A stretch of DNA of 13,413 bases. Source: JAVXTH01 sp036642795. GTDB lineage: Bacteria; Bacillota_I; Bacilli_A; Erysipelotrichales; Erysipelotrichaceae. Below the pieces are notes generated by a model that did no database searches, was not told the origin of the DNA, and saw only the letters and a program-made list of their open reading frames with translations. Location: NCBI GenBank assembly GCA_036642795.1, contig JAVXTH010000035.1, positions 1-13,413 of the forward strand, in the 5' to 3' direction. Positions 8,512-13,413 of this stretch are shown here, in pieces. A program made the position numbers and the translations under genes. Each line of letters starts with the position of its first letter. The stretch's first letter is position 1.

Positions 8512-8542
8512 TTGACTATGGTATTATACCATAGTTTATAGT
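8512..8542 (+). promoter_or_regulatory. MerR-type promoter and operator for the YitT-family gene (19-bp spacer, 21-bp palindrome)
   Basis: TTGACT (8512-8517) and TATAGT (8537-8542) are separated by 19 bp. This over-long spacer is the hallmark of promoters that MerR proteins activate by untwisting DNA. Within it lies a perfect inverted repeat with 9-bp arms (ACTATGGTA and TACCATAGT, 8515-8523 and 8527-8535) around a 3-bp centre. The expected start of transcription is near 8549, leaving a very short leader. A good AGGAAG ribosome-binding site (8551-8556) precedes the ATG at 8564. Confidence 0.88.
8523..8531 (-). promoter_or_regulatory. Extended -10 element of the merR-family gene, embedded in its operator
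   Basis: On the minus strand the centre of the palindrome reads TGGTATAAT, a consensus TATAAT (8523-8528) with the TGn extension. No good -35 lies upstream (TTCTTT at 17 bp). A regulator bound to the palindrome would cover this element, giving autorepression. Confidence 0.6.
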
Positions 8543-8563
8543 AACAAAGAAGGAAGTGTTAAC

Positions 8564-9160
8564 ATGAAAAAATATATAAAAATGATATCTTTAAAAACCA
8601 TCCTAACCATTATCTTAGGGGCAACTATATTAGCTTTTGGTACTTATAACTTCAATTATCAAAATCGTGTAAGTGAAGGTGGTATTCTTGGTTGTTTGTT
8701 GTTACTAAAAAATGTCTTTGATCTTTCCCCTTCTTTTAGTAGTGTGATCATCGATTTTTCTTTGTTTATGTTTGGCAGTAAATTCTTTGGGAAAAAGTTT
8801 TTACTTTATTCTTTACTATCTACTCTTTCCTTTTCATTCACCTATCAGTGCTTTGAAAAGATTGGTTTTATCGTTCCCTCTTTAATCGATCATATGTTCC
8901 TCGCAAGTATCTTTGCTGGTTTGTTTGTCGGCATTGGTGTTGGCATCATTGTAAGAGCAGGAGGAGCTGCCGGTGGGGATGATGTGATTGCTTTAGTAGG
9001 CTCGCATCTGACGCATATAAAATTAAACTGGATCTATTTATTATCGGATTTAATTGTCTTAGTTTTATCTTTGACTTATTTGAGTTTTGAACAAATCTTT
9101 TATTCGATTATTGCCGTTTGTATTAGTGGAAAAGTAATTTCACTTATCTACCATGAATAA
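8564..9160 (+). CDS. Short YitT-family (DUF161) integral membrane protein
   Basis: 198 residues with five or six hydrophobic segments (about 13-29, 58-72, 78-92, 110-130, 155-172, 176-194). Two YitT-family signatures are visible: EGGILG (38-43) and RAGGAAGGDDVIA (131-143), matching the family's Gly-rich GG-x-x-GG-D region. Usual YitT proteins are about 280 residues and end in a cytoplasmic DUF2179 domain; this one stops after the membrane part, as other short members do. The family has no settled function, though transport is often presumed. It is the only plus-strand gene in the window, driven by the MerR-type promoter, so it is probably induced by the neighbour's ligand. It ends 17 nt from the convergent amidohydrolase gene. 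Confidence 0.85.
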   Translation: MKKYIKMISLKTILTIILGATILAFGTYNFNYQNRVSEGGILGCLLLLKNVFDLSPSFSSVIIDFSLFMFGSKFFGKKFLLYSLLSTLSFSFTYQCFEKIGFIVPSLIDHMFLASIFAGLFVGIGVGIIVRAGGAAGGDDVIALVGSHLTHIKLNWIYLLSDLIVLVLSLTYLSFEQIFYSIIAVCISGKVISLIYHE

Positions 9161-9179
9161 AACACCCTTTCAGGTGTTT
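9160..9179. terminator. Compact convergent terminator between the YitT-family and amidohydrolase genes
   Basis: A perfect 7-bp stem (AAACACC 9160-9166, GGTGTTT 9173-9179) with a 6-base loop overlaps both stop codons. T-rich tails are modest on both sides: TTTATGTTAATT on plus, TTTTATTC on minus. It probably works in both directions with moderate strength. Confidence 0.6.
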
Positions 9180-10767
9180 ATGTTAATTGTGTATTTTGAT
9201 ATAAAGATACGCCATCTTTGATGGTTTCTAATATTTTAATTTGATGAATCTTTTCCGGTTTTATGGTTAATGGGTTGTCATCTAAGATCACAAAATCAGC
9301 TTGTTTTCCTTCTTTGATGCTTCCTTTATGCGCTTCTTCAAAATATTGATAGGCTCCATGAATGGTAATAGCTTTTAAAGCTTCATAGGCATCCAAGCAT
9401 TCATCTTCGCCCATTACTTCGCCATCTTTGTTCTTGCGGGTTATCGCACACTCTAGAGTTTCTAACATGTTTGGTTCAATCACGGGAGCATCTTGATGAA
9501 AGGTAAAAGGAATCTGATGCAAACTTGTGGATTTAGCTGGGCTGATATCGTAAGCGCGCTTTCTACCAAAATTTTGAATATGCACATGACCCCAATGTTT
9601 TATATGGGCAATAAAGAAAGATGGAATCAAATGATATGCTTCAACATCGCCTAATTGATTACGATCTAATAATTGGGCATGAATGATCACACATCTAAGC
9701 CCGCTTACTTCTGGATGATCTTGACTCACTTTTTTAATCGCATCAATATATTGTTGAGCTGCACGATCCCCGTTGCAGTGCGCCAGCAGTTGCATTTTTT
9801 CTTTGTTGGCTTGTTTGATTGCGGCTTCTACCTCTTGATCACTCATTACCCCATAGCCACAATCTTCACTGTTCCGATAAGGTGTTTTCATCCATGCCGT
9901 TTTCACTTGTGGAGAACCATCTAGAATTATCTTATAACCACCAATTTTAAAATGTTGGTGGTATTTTTTAATTGCTTGCGGAAATGCTTTTTGAATTGCT
10001 GGCATCGATTTAAAATCAGGATAAGCAACAAGGTCTACTTGTAACAGATTACTTGCTAGTAAACATTGATACAAGCCTAACATTTGATCGACCATCATAC
10101 CTTCTTGAATCGTTGTAATACCATAAGACAAATATTTTTGTTGGGCTGTGCGATATGCATTCAACATTGTATCTAAATCTGCCATCGGTACTTTTTTAAT
10201 GTTTTGAATAAAAGCATTCTCTTCTAAATAACCATTGCATTGCTCATTTGTTTTCCCAATCAAACCACCTTCAGGATTTGGAGTTGTATCATCGATACAC
10301 AAATCCTTGAGTGCAACTGAATTAACGACACCACAATGCCCCGATTGATGTTGAAGAAACAAAGGATTATGTGGGGCAATTGCATCTAAAAAAGCTAAGC
10401 TTGGGTGGCTCTTTTCTTTTAATACGGTATGATCATAACCACAAGCAACCACCCATTCGCCTTTTTTAATTGCATTTGTTTTCATAAAAGAAGTAATTCG
10501 CGCTTTGATTTCATCAAAACTTTTTACGTTATCAAGTTGCACTTGCCTTTGCGCATTTGCATAAGATGAAAAATGACTATGGGCATCGATAAAGGCAGGT
10601 AACATCGTATGATTGTTTAAATCAATGCATTGCGCATCTGGAGCGAAGGCCTTTAAATCTTTATAACTTCCAACTTTTTCTATTTGATCCGCTTTTACTA
10701 AAACAGCTTCTGGATTATTTCTTGATTCCATTGTGATAATCGTTCCATTAAAATAAAGCTTTCGCAT
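9178..10767 (-). CDS. YtcJ-like amidohydrolase (amidohydrolase 3 family)
   Basis: 529 residues. An N-terminal beta segment (NGTIITM, 7-13) and the entry motif DAHSHF carry the metal-binding His63-x-His65. Further expected ligands are His330 (LLAHCNGD), His363 (IIHAQ) and Asp426 (FHQDAPV). The C-terminal KGSIKEGKQADFVILDDNP (481-499) is the typical composite-sandwich ending. Length and motifs fit the YtcJ/COG1574 group of metal-dependent hydrolases, whose members act on varied N-acyl or amide compounds; the substrate cannot be inferred. No signal peptide is seen, so it is probably cytosolic. GAGGTG precedes the ATG. The gene starts 20 nt after the lactate dehydrogenase stop, so the two are likely co-transcribed, and it ends at the shared convergent terminator. 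Confidence 0.88.
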   Translation of the reverse strand: MRKLYFNGTIITMESRNNPEAVLVKADQIEKVGSYKDLKAFAPDAQCIDLNNHTMLPAFIDAHSHFSSYANAQRQVQLDNVKSFDEIKARITSFMKTNAIKKGEWVVACGYDHTVLKEKSHPSLAFLDAIAPHNPLFLQHQSGHCGVVNSVALKDLCIDDTTPNPEGGLIGKTNEQCNGYLEENAFIQNIKKVPMADLDTMLNAYRTAQQKYLSYGITTIQEGMMVDQMLGLYQCLLASNLLQVDLVAYPDFKSMPAIQKAFPQAIKKYHQHFKIGGYKIILDGSPQVKTAWMKTPYRNSEDCGYGVMSDQEVEAAIKQANKEKMQLLAHCNGDRAAQQYIDAIKKVSQDHPEVSGLRCVIIHAQLLDRNQLGDVEAYHLIPSFFIAHIKHWGHVHIQNFGRKRAYDISPAKSTSLHQIPFTFHQDAPVIEPNMLETLECAITRKNKDGEVMGEDECLDAYEALKAITIHGAYQYFEEAHKGSIKEGKQADFVILDDNPLTIKPEKIHQIKILETIKDGVSLYQNTQLT

Positions 10768-10787
10768 GCTTTCACCTCTTTCAAGTA

Positions 10788-11738
10788 TTATTTAATTGCT
10801 TCTAAGGTTATTTTATTTACATTTTTCATTGTTTCACAGCTTTTATTGAACTTTGCTTGATCAATTTCATTTAAATTAAGCTTAATAATTTCGCGAATTC
10901 CTTGACGATTCACAATCGCTGGAACTCCAATATATAAACCTTCTTGCCCATATTCACCATTTTGATAAACGGAAAGCGTTAAAATAATATTTTCATCATC
11001 TAAAATCGCATGGACCAAATGATTCAAAGATAAACCAATTCCATAATAAGTTGATTTCTTGCGTTTTACAATTTCATAACCAGCTTGTTGAACCTGGGTA
11101 TAAATATCATGTAATTCACTTAAGTCCTTGCCTTTTTCTTCGACAACTTCAAGTAAACTCTTACAGCCAATATAAGCATTCATCCAAGGTACAAAGCTTG
11201 AATCACCATGTTCTCCCATGATATAAGCATGGACATTACTAGAAGATACTTGTAAGTATTCACTCATCATATAACGAAGGCGAGCTGTATCAAGCAGCGT
11301 TCCTGTTCCAATTACCCGCCCATGTGGCAAGCCACTGACTTGTTGAGCTAATTGACTCATCGCATCGACTGGATTACTAGCAACGATGATAATGCCATCA
11401 AAACCACTTTGCATAATATTCTCAACTACGGATTTCATAATGCGTGCATTGCGCGCCGTTAAATCTAATCTTGTTTCATCCTCACGCTGAGCAACACCAG
11501 CACAAATCACAACAATGCTAGCATCTTTACACTCGCTATAATCGCCTGCTTTAATTGACATCTTGCCGCGAGCATAAGGTAAGCCATGTTGCAAATCCAT
11601 CGCTTCTCCAACTGCTTTTTCATGGTTGACATCGATTAAAACAAGTTCATCAATGCCCCCTGTATTTAAGAAAGTATAAGCCATGCTCATACCAACAAAA
11701 CCGGTTCCAACTAAAACTAATTTTCTTTTTTCATTCAT
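10788..11738 (-). CDS. ldh: L-lactate dehydrogenase
   Basis: 316 residues from the ATG at 11738. Catalyses NADH-dependent interconversion of pyruvate and L-lactate in the cytosol. Visible: nucleotide-binding GTGFVG (11-16), Asp36 for NAD preference, substrate-specificity Gln84 (Q102 in dogfish numbering; malate dehydrogenases have Arg), Arg90 (R109), Asn122 (N140), Asp150 and Arg153 (D168, R171) and the proton-relay His177 in GEHGDS (H195). The mobile loop reads AQREDETR instead of the common NQKPGETR, a local variant that keeps the key Gln and Arg. The longest frame starts at 11756, but there the codons for VGG are themselves the AGGAGG ribosome-binding site, so the internal ATG is right. 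It is followed closely by the amidohydrolase gene. A related 2-hydroxyacid dehydrogenase specificity cannot be fully excluded. Confidence 0.88.
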   Translation of the reverse strand: MNEKRKLVLVGTGFVGMSMAYTFLNTGGIDELVLIDVNHEKAVGEAMDLQHGLPYARGKMSIKAGDYSECKDASIVVICAGVAQREDETRLDLTARNARIMKSVVENIMQSGFDGIIIVASNPVDAMSQLAQQVSGLPHGRVIGTGTLLDTARLRYMMSEYLQVSSSNVHAYIMGEHGDSSFVPWMNAYIGCKSLLEVVEEKGKDLSELHDIYTQVQQAGYEIVKRKKSTYYGIGLSLNHLVHAILDDENIILTLSVYQNGEYGQEGLYIGVPAIVNRQGIREIIKLNLNEIDQAKFNKSCETMKNVNKITLEAIK

Positions 11739-11745
11739 AAAAATA

Positions 11746-11751
11746 CCTCCT
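11746..11751 (-). promoter_or_regulatory. Ribosome-binding site deciding the start of the lactate dehydrogenase gene
   Basis: A perfect AGGAGG on the minus strand lies 7 nt before the ATG at 11738. The alternative ATG at 11756 lies upstream of this site and has none of its own. Confidence 0.88.
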
Positions 11752-11769
11752 ACCATTATGACTATCTAT

Positions 11770-11798
11770 AGTATAGCATTCTAATAAAAGTTTAACCA
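11770..11798 (-). promoter_or_regulatory. Candidate promoter of the lactate dehydrogenase-amidohydrolase unit
   Basis: The minus strand has TATACT (11770-11775), a 17-bp spacer and the weak -35 TGGTTA (11793-11798). The -10 lies in symmetric sequence: CTATA-C-TATAG, and ACTAT-AG-ATAGT just after it. The spacer contains a 15-mer also found at the yitT-family promoter. The predicted leader is only about 25 nt. Confidence 0.45.
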
Positions 11799-11822
11799 TT
11801 CATATGCGTTAGCGAAAATAAA

Positions 11823-11854
11823 CAAAAAAAACGATGAGCTAATTTGCCCATCGT
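11823..11854 (-). terminator. Strong intrinsic terminator of the symporter gene
   Basis: On the minus strand a 9-bp stem (11846-11854 with 11831-11839, one G-U pair) with a 6-base loop is followed by eight T residues. It lies 11 nt after the stop codon and isolates the symporter from the lactate dehydrogenase unit. Confidence 0.9.
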
Positions 11855-11865
11855 CTGATCTTATT

Positions 11866-13218
11866 TTATCCGTTATAGATTTCTTCATCAAAAATGTTTT
11901 CTGATTTTGCGACCGCAACAGCAGCTGCACTATCACCAACAACATTAAGTGAAGTAACCAACATTTCAATTGGTCGATTAATGGCTAGGATTAATGAATA
12001 AGCTAATAAAGCAGCATCATTGGTATAACCCATTCCCGTTAATACAGTAAATAAGATAATTGCTCCAGCACCAGGTGCGGCTGGTGTTCCTACACTTGCG
12101 ATTAAGGCAAGAAGAGCAATGATTAAGATATTTCCTACGGTAACATCATAACCAGCGCTCGCTGCGATAAAGATAGCAGCAATTACTTGCATGATGGCAG
12201 TACCATTCATATTGACTGTCATTCCAAGTGGTAAAGTAAAGGAAGCAACTTCTTGAGAAACACCTAATTCTTCTACCGTTGTTTTCGTATTTAATGGTAA
12301 TGTTGCGGCAGATGAAGAAGTTGAGAAACCAAACATGGCAACTTTTGCCATTTTCTTTATGAAGTTCTTTGGATTTAATTTTGCGACTACGCGAATAAAG
12401 ATAGCATAACCGAAGATTAAGAATACAACTAAGGTACAAACAGTTGCGATAACATAAGCTAAAGCTGGTTTTAAATGTTCAATACCATAAATTGCGAAAG
12501 TCCGTGAAATTAATACGAAGATGGCAATTGGTCCAAAACGGGTGATGATGAAGGTTAGAACCATTGTTACTATATCATTGATCTCTTGCATGATTTTCTT
12601 TAATACGGTAACTTTTTCACCTAGCGTATGAATCGCAAGACCACATGCTACGGCTAGTAATACTAAAGATAATACAGCGCCATTATTTGAGAACGTAGCA
12701 CCGATGTTTGATGGTACAGCATTTAAGATAACTAATAATGGATTAGCACCAGCCGTTCCTGCTGCTGCGGTTAAGTTGTTTAATTCAACATTGAAGAAAC
12801 CCATGTGATAAACAGCGAATCCAACAATGCCTGCTAGTAATAAAGCTGCGATATACATAATTAGGAAGTTCTTAATTGTTTTATAAGAAATACGGCCTAA
12901 TTTCTTTGTGTCTGAAATAGTACACATTGCCAAGGCAATCGATGTGAAAACCATTGGTACAATAACTAATTGTAAGGAACGAATAAACATTTGTCCTAGG
13001 ATATAGAAAATACCAAGTGCTTTTTCTCCTCCAGGTGCTGTTATATCTTGAAAGAAGATTGAATTGATGGTGTTCCATGTTGCCCCTTGTCCTGATGCCA
13101 TCAAACTTTCACGTAAGAAGATACATCCTGCCCCTACGATTAAACCGATTAATAATGCGATTGCCATGTAAATGGCGAGTTGATTTGCACTTTTTTGCTT
13201 TTTAACTTTTGTCGTCAT
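11866..13218 (-). CDS. Dicarboxylate/amino-acid:cation symporter (DAACS, glutamate-transporter fold)
   Basis: 450 residues from the ATG at 13218; AGGGAGG lies 7 nt upstream. The open frame runs up to 13296, but that would read through the leader terminator. The protein is highly hydrophobic, with the DAACS core: serine-rich re-entrant loop FSTSSSAATLP (298-308), NMNGT in helix 7 (336-340; NMDGT in GltPh), second re-entrant loop SVGTPAAPGAGAI (375-387) and helix 8 ending NVVGD (425-429). Sodium- or proton-coupled uptake across the plasma membrane is expected. By hand alignment to GltPh, Asn401 and Asp405 equivalents remain (Asn425, Asp429). The Arg397 that holds the aspartate side chain is Val421, Asp394 is Glu418 and Asp312 is Asn338. 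An ordinary aspartate/glutamate carrier is therefore doubtful. It is a single-gene unit behind a PyrR-type attenuator, suggesting a role in pyrimidine supply. Confidence 0.9.
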   Translation of the reverse strand: MTTKVKKQKSANQLAIYMAIALLIGLIVGAGCIFLRESLMASGQGATWNTINSIFFQDITAPGGEKALGIFYILGQMFIRSLQLVIVPMVFTSIALAMCTISDTKKLGRISYKTIKNFLIMYIAALLLAGIVGFAVYHMGFFNVELNNLTAAAGTAGANPLLVILNAVPSNIGATFSNNGAVLSLVLLAVACGLAIHTLGEKVTVLKKIMQEINDIVTMVLTFIITRFGPIAIFVLISRTFAIYGIEHLKPALAYVIATVCTLVVFLIFGYAIFIRVVAKLNPKNFIKKMAKVAMFGFSTSSSAATLPLNTKTTVEELGVSQEVASFTLPLGMTVNMNGTAIMQVIAAIFIAASAGYDVTVGNILIIALLALIASVGTPAAPGAGAIILFTVLTGMGYTNDAALLAYSLILAINRPIEMLVTSLNVVGDSAAAVAVAKSENIFDEEIYNG

Positions 13219-13225
13219 TTTATTT

Positions 13226-13232
13226 CCTCCCT
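13226..13232 (-). promoter_or_regulatory. Ribosome-binding site deciding the start of the symporter gene
   Basis: AGGGAGG on the minus strand, 7 nt before the ATG at 13218. It lies downstream of the leader terminator, so it is transcribed only when the attenuator reads through. Confidence 0.88.
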
Positions 13233-13244
13233 TTATTTTTTCGT

Positions 13245-13276
13245 AAAAAAACCTTAATACCATAAAGATACTAAGG
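13245..13276 (-). terminator. Leader attenuator terminator upstream of the symporter
   Basis: On the minus strand a 10-bp stem (13267-13276 with 13252-13261, two G-U pairs) with a 5-base loop is followed by seven T residues (13245-13251). It lies between promoter and gene, so it must be regulated for the symporter to be made. Its 3' arm GGTATTAAGG nearly copies the 3' arm of the upstream PyrR-type loop. Confidence 0.88.
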
Positions 13277-13311
13277 GAAGATATGCATACATTCACATTT
13301 TTTCCTTAATA
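13269..13311 (-). promoter_or_regulatory. Predicted antiterminator pairing in the symporter leader
   Basis: TATTAAGG (13304-13311), from the 3' side of the binding loop, can pair over 8 bp (one G-U) with CCTTAGTA (13269-13276), the 5' arm of the terminator. The pairing excludes both the binding loop and the terminator, as in pyr attenuators. Isolated further pairs are possible beyond a mismatch. Confidence 0.7.
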
Positions 13312-13334
13312 ACCTCTCTGGGCTATCTTAAAGG
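13304..13334 (-). ncRNA. PyrR-type binding loop (anti-antiterminator) in the symporter leader
   Basis: The 31-nt minus-strand segment folds as the known PyrR-binding RNA. The lower stem is CCTT/AAGG (13331-13334 with 13304-13307), with a purine-rich bulge on the 5' side (13327-13330). A 6-bp upper stem (13321-13326 with 13309-13314) carries the hexaloop CAGAGA (13315-13320). The core AGCCCAGAGAGGTT agrees with the B. subtilis consensus ARUCCNGNGAGGYU at 13 of 14 places. In pyr operons UMP-loaded PyrR stabilises this loop so that the terminator forms. It begins about 15 nt after the predicted transcription start. Confidence 0.85.
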
Positions 13335-13355
13335 TTCGATTTTTTTACTAGGTTC

Positions 13356-13384
13356 ATTATACGCTTTGCGAAAATGTCTGTCAA
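13356..13384 (-). promoter_or_regulatory. Consensus sigma-A-type promoter of the symporter
   Basis: The minus strand has TTGACA (13379-13384), exactly 17 bp, then TATAAT (13356-13361): a perfect match to the housekeeping consensus. Transcription should start near 13349, giving a leader of about 130 nt. Such a strong promoter suits control by attenuation rather than at initiation. Bases 13385-13413 show nothing recognisable. Confidence 0.92.
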
Positions 13385-13413
13385 TGCTTATGAGATAAGA
13401 TCAAACGACTGTA

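Noticed and set aside
10788..11738. Malate dehydrogenase instead of lactate dehydrogenase
   Set aside because: The specificity position is Gln84 (Q102), not Arg, and the GEHGDS and TLLDTARLR segments fit lactate dehydrogenase.
11739..11756. Longer lactate dehydrogenase start at 11756
   Set aside because: The extra codons contain the AGGAGG that serves the ATG at 11738. Family proteins start just before the Rossmann beta strand.
11781..11969. 62-codon minus-strand frame overlapping the 3' end of the symporter
   Set aside because: It is out of frame with the symporter and runs through its terminator, with no family likeness.
13219..13296. Longer symporter start at 13296 adding 26 residues
   Set aside because: The extension reads through the leader terminator and its T tract and has no ribosome-binding site. 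AGGGAGG fits the ATG at 13218.
13245..13349. T-box or metabolite riboswitch in the symporter leader
   Set aside because: The leader is only about 130 nt. No T-box sequence or known riboswitch core was recognised, and the PyrR loop plus terminator account for the structure.
1..13413. CRISPR arrays, tRNA genes, insertion sequences, att sites or phage genes
   Set aside because: No regularly spaced repeats, cloverleaf-like sequence, transposase or integrase motif, or long terminal inverted repeat was seen on either strand.

Overview
The window is AT-rich bacterial DNA with standard code 11: TGA is used as a stop and Trp is TGG. It has strong Shine-Dalgarno sites, tight operons and U-tailed intrinsic terminators. 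Together with the gene families (L-lactate dehydrogenase, YitT-type membrane protein, fused ABC exporter, PyrR-type leader) this points to a low-GC Bacillota. The style recalls Erysipelotrichia, but that is a guess from general resemblance. No tRNA, rRNA, CRISPR array, insertion sequence or phage gene was seen, and no stretch over 300 bases lacks a gene.

Layout, left to right; all genes are on the minus strand except one. (1) 1-2492: a 788-residue fused ABC transporter (ATPase plus FtsX/MacB-like permease) in its own unit. A candidate response-regulator site (8-bp direct repeats, 10-bp period) lies upstream and a terminator begins at the window edge. (2) 2455-7675: a two-gene cyclic-di-GMP operon. 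The first gene is a membrane dCache-GGDEF-EAL protein with a degenerate GGDEF and an intact EAL. The second is a soluble REC-HD-GYP-PAS-PAS-PAS-GGDEF protein with a degenerate receiver but intact HD-GYP and GGDEF. A strong terminator closes the operon. (3) 7676-9180: a MerR-family regulator divergent from a short YitT-family membrane protein (the only plus-strand gene). They share a 78-bp intergenic region holding a 21-bp palindrome inside a 19-bp promoter spacer, the classic MerR activation layout. (4) 9178-11798: an L-lactate dehydrogenase gene followed 20 nt later by a YtcJ-like amidohydrolase. (5) 11823-13413: a dicarboxylate/amino-acid:cation symporter preceded by a consensus promoter and a leader that reads as a PyrR attenuator (binding loop, antiterminator, terminator).

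The most notable observation is that PyrR-type leader. It predicts that the symporter is switched on when UMP/UTP is scarce, so its substrate may be a pyrimidine precursor (orotate, a carbamoyl-aspartate-like acid, or aspartate itself). The residue that binds the aspartate side chain in characterised relatives appears to be replaced. Second are the MerR/YitT promoter architecture and the three-activity c-di-GMP operon with complementary dead and live domains.

Three starts were moved downstream of the longest open frame because the ribosome-binding site fits an internal ATG: the REC-HD-GYP gene (5303), the lactate dehydrogenase (11738) and the symporter (13218).
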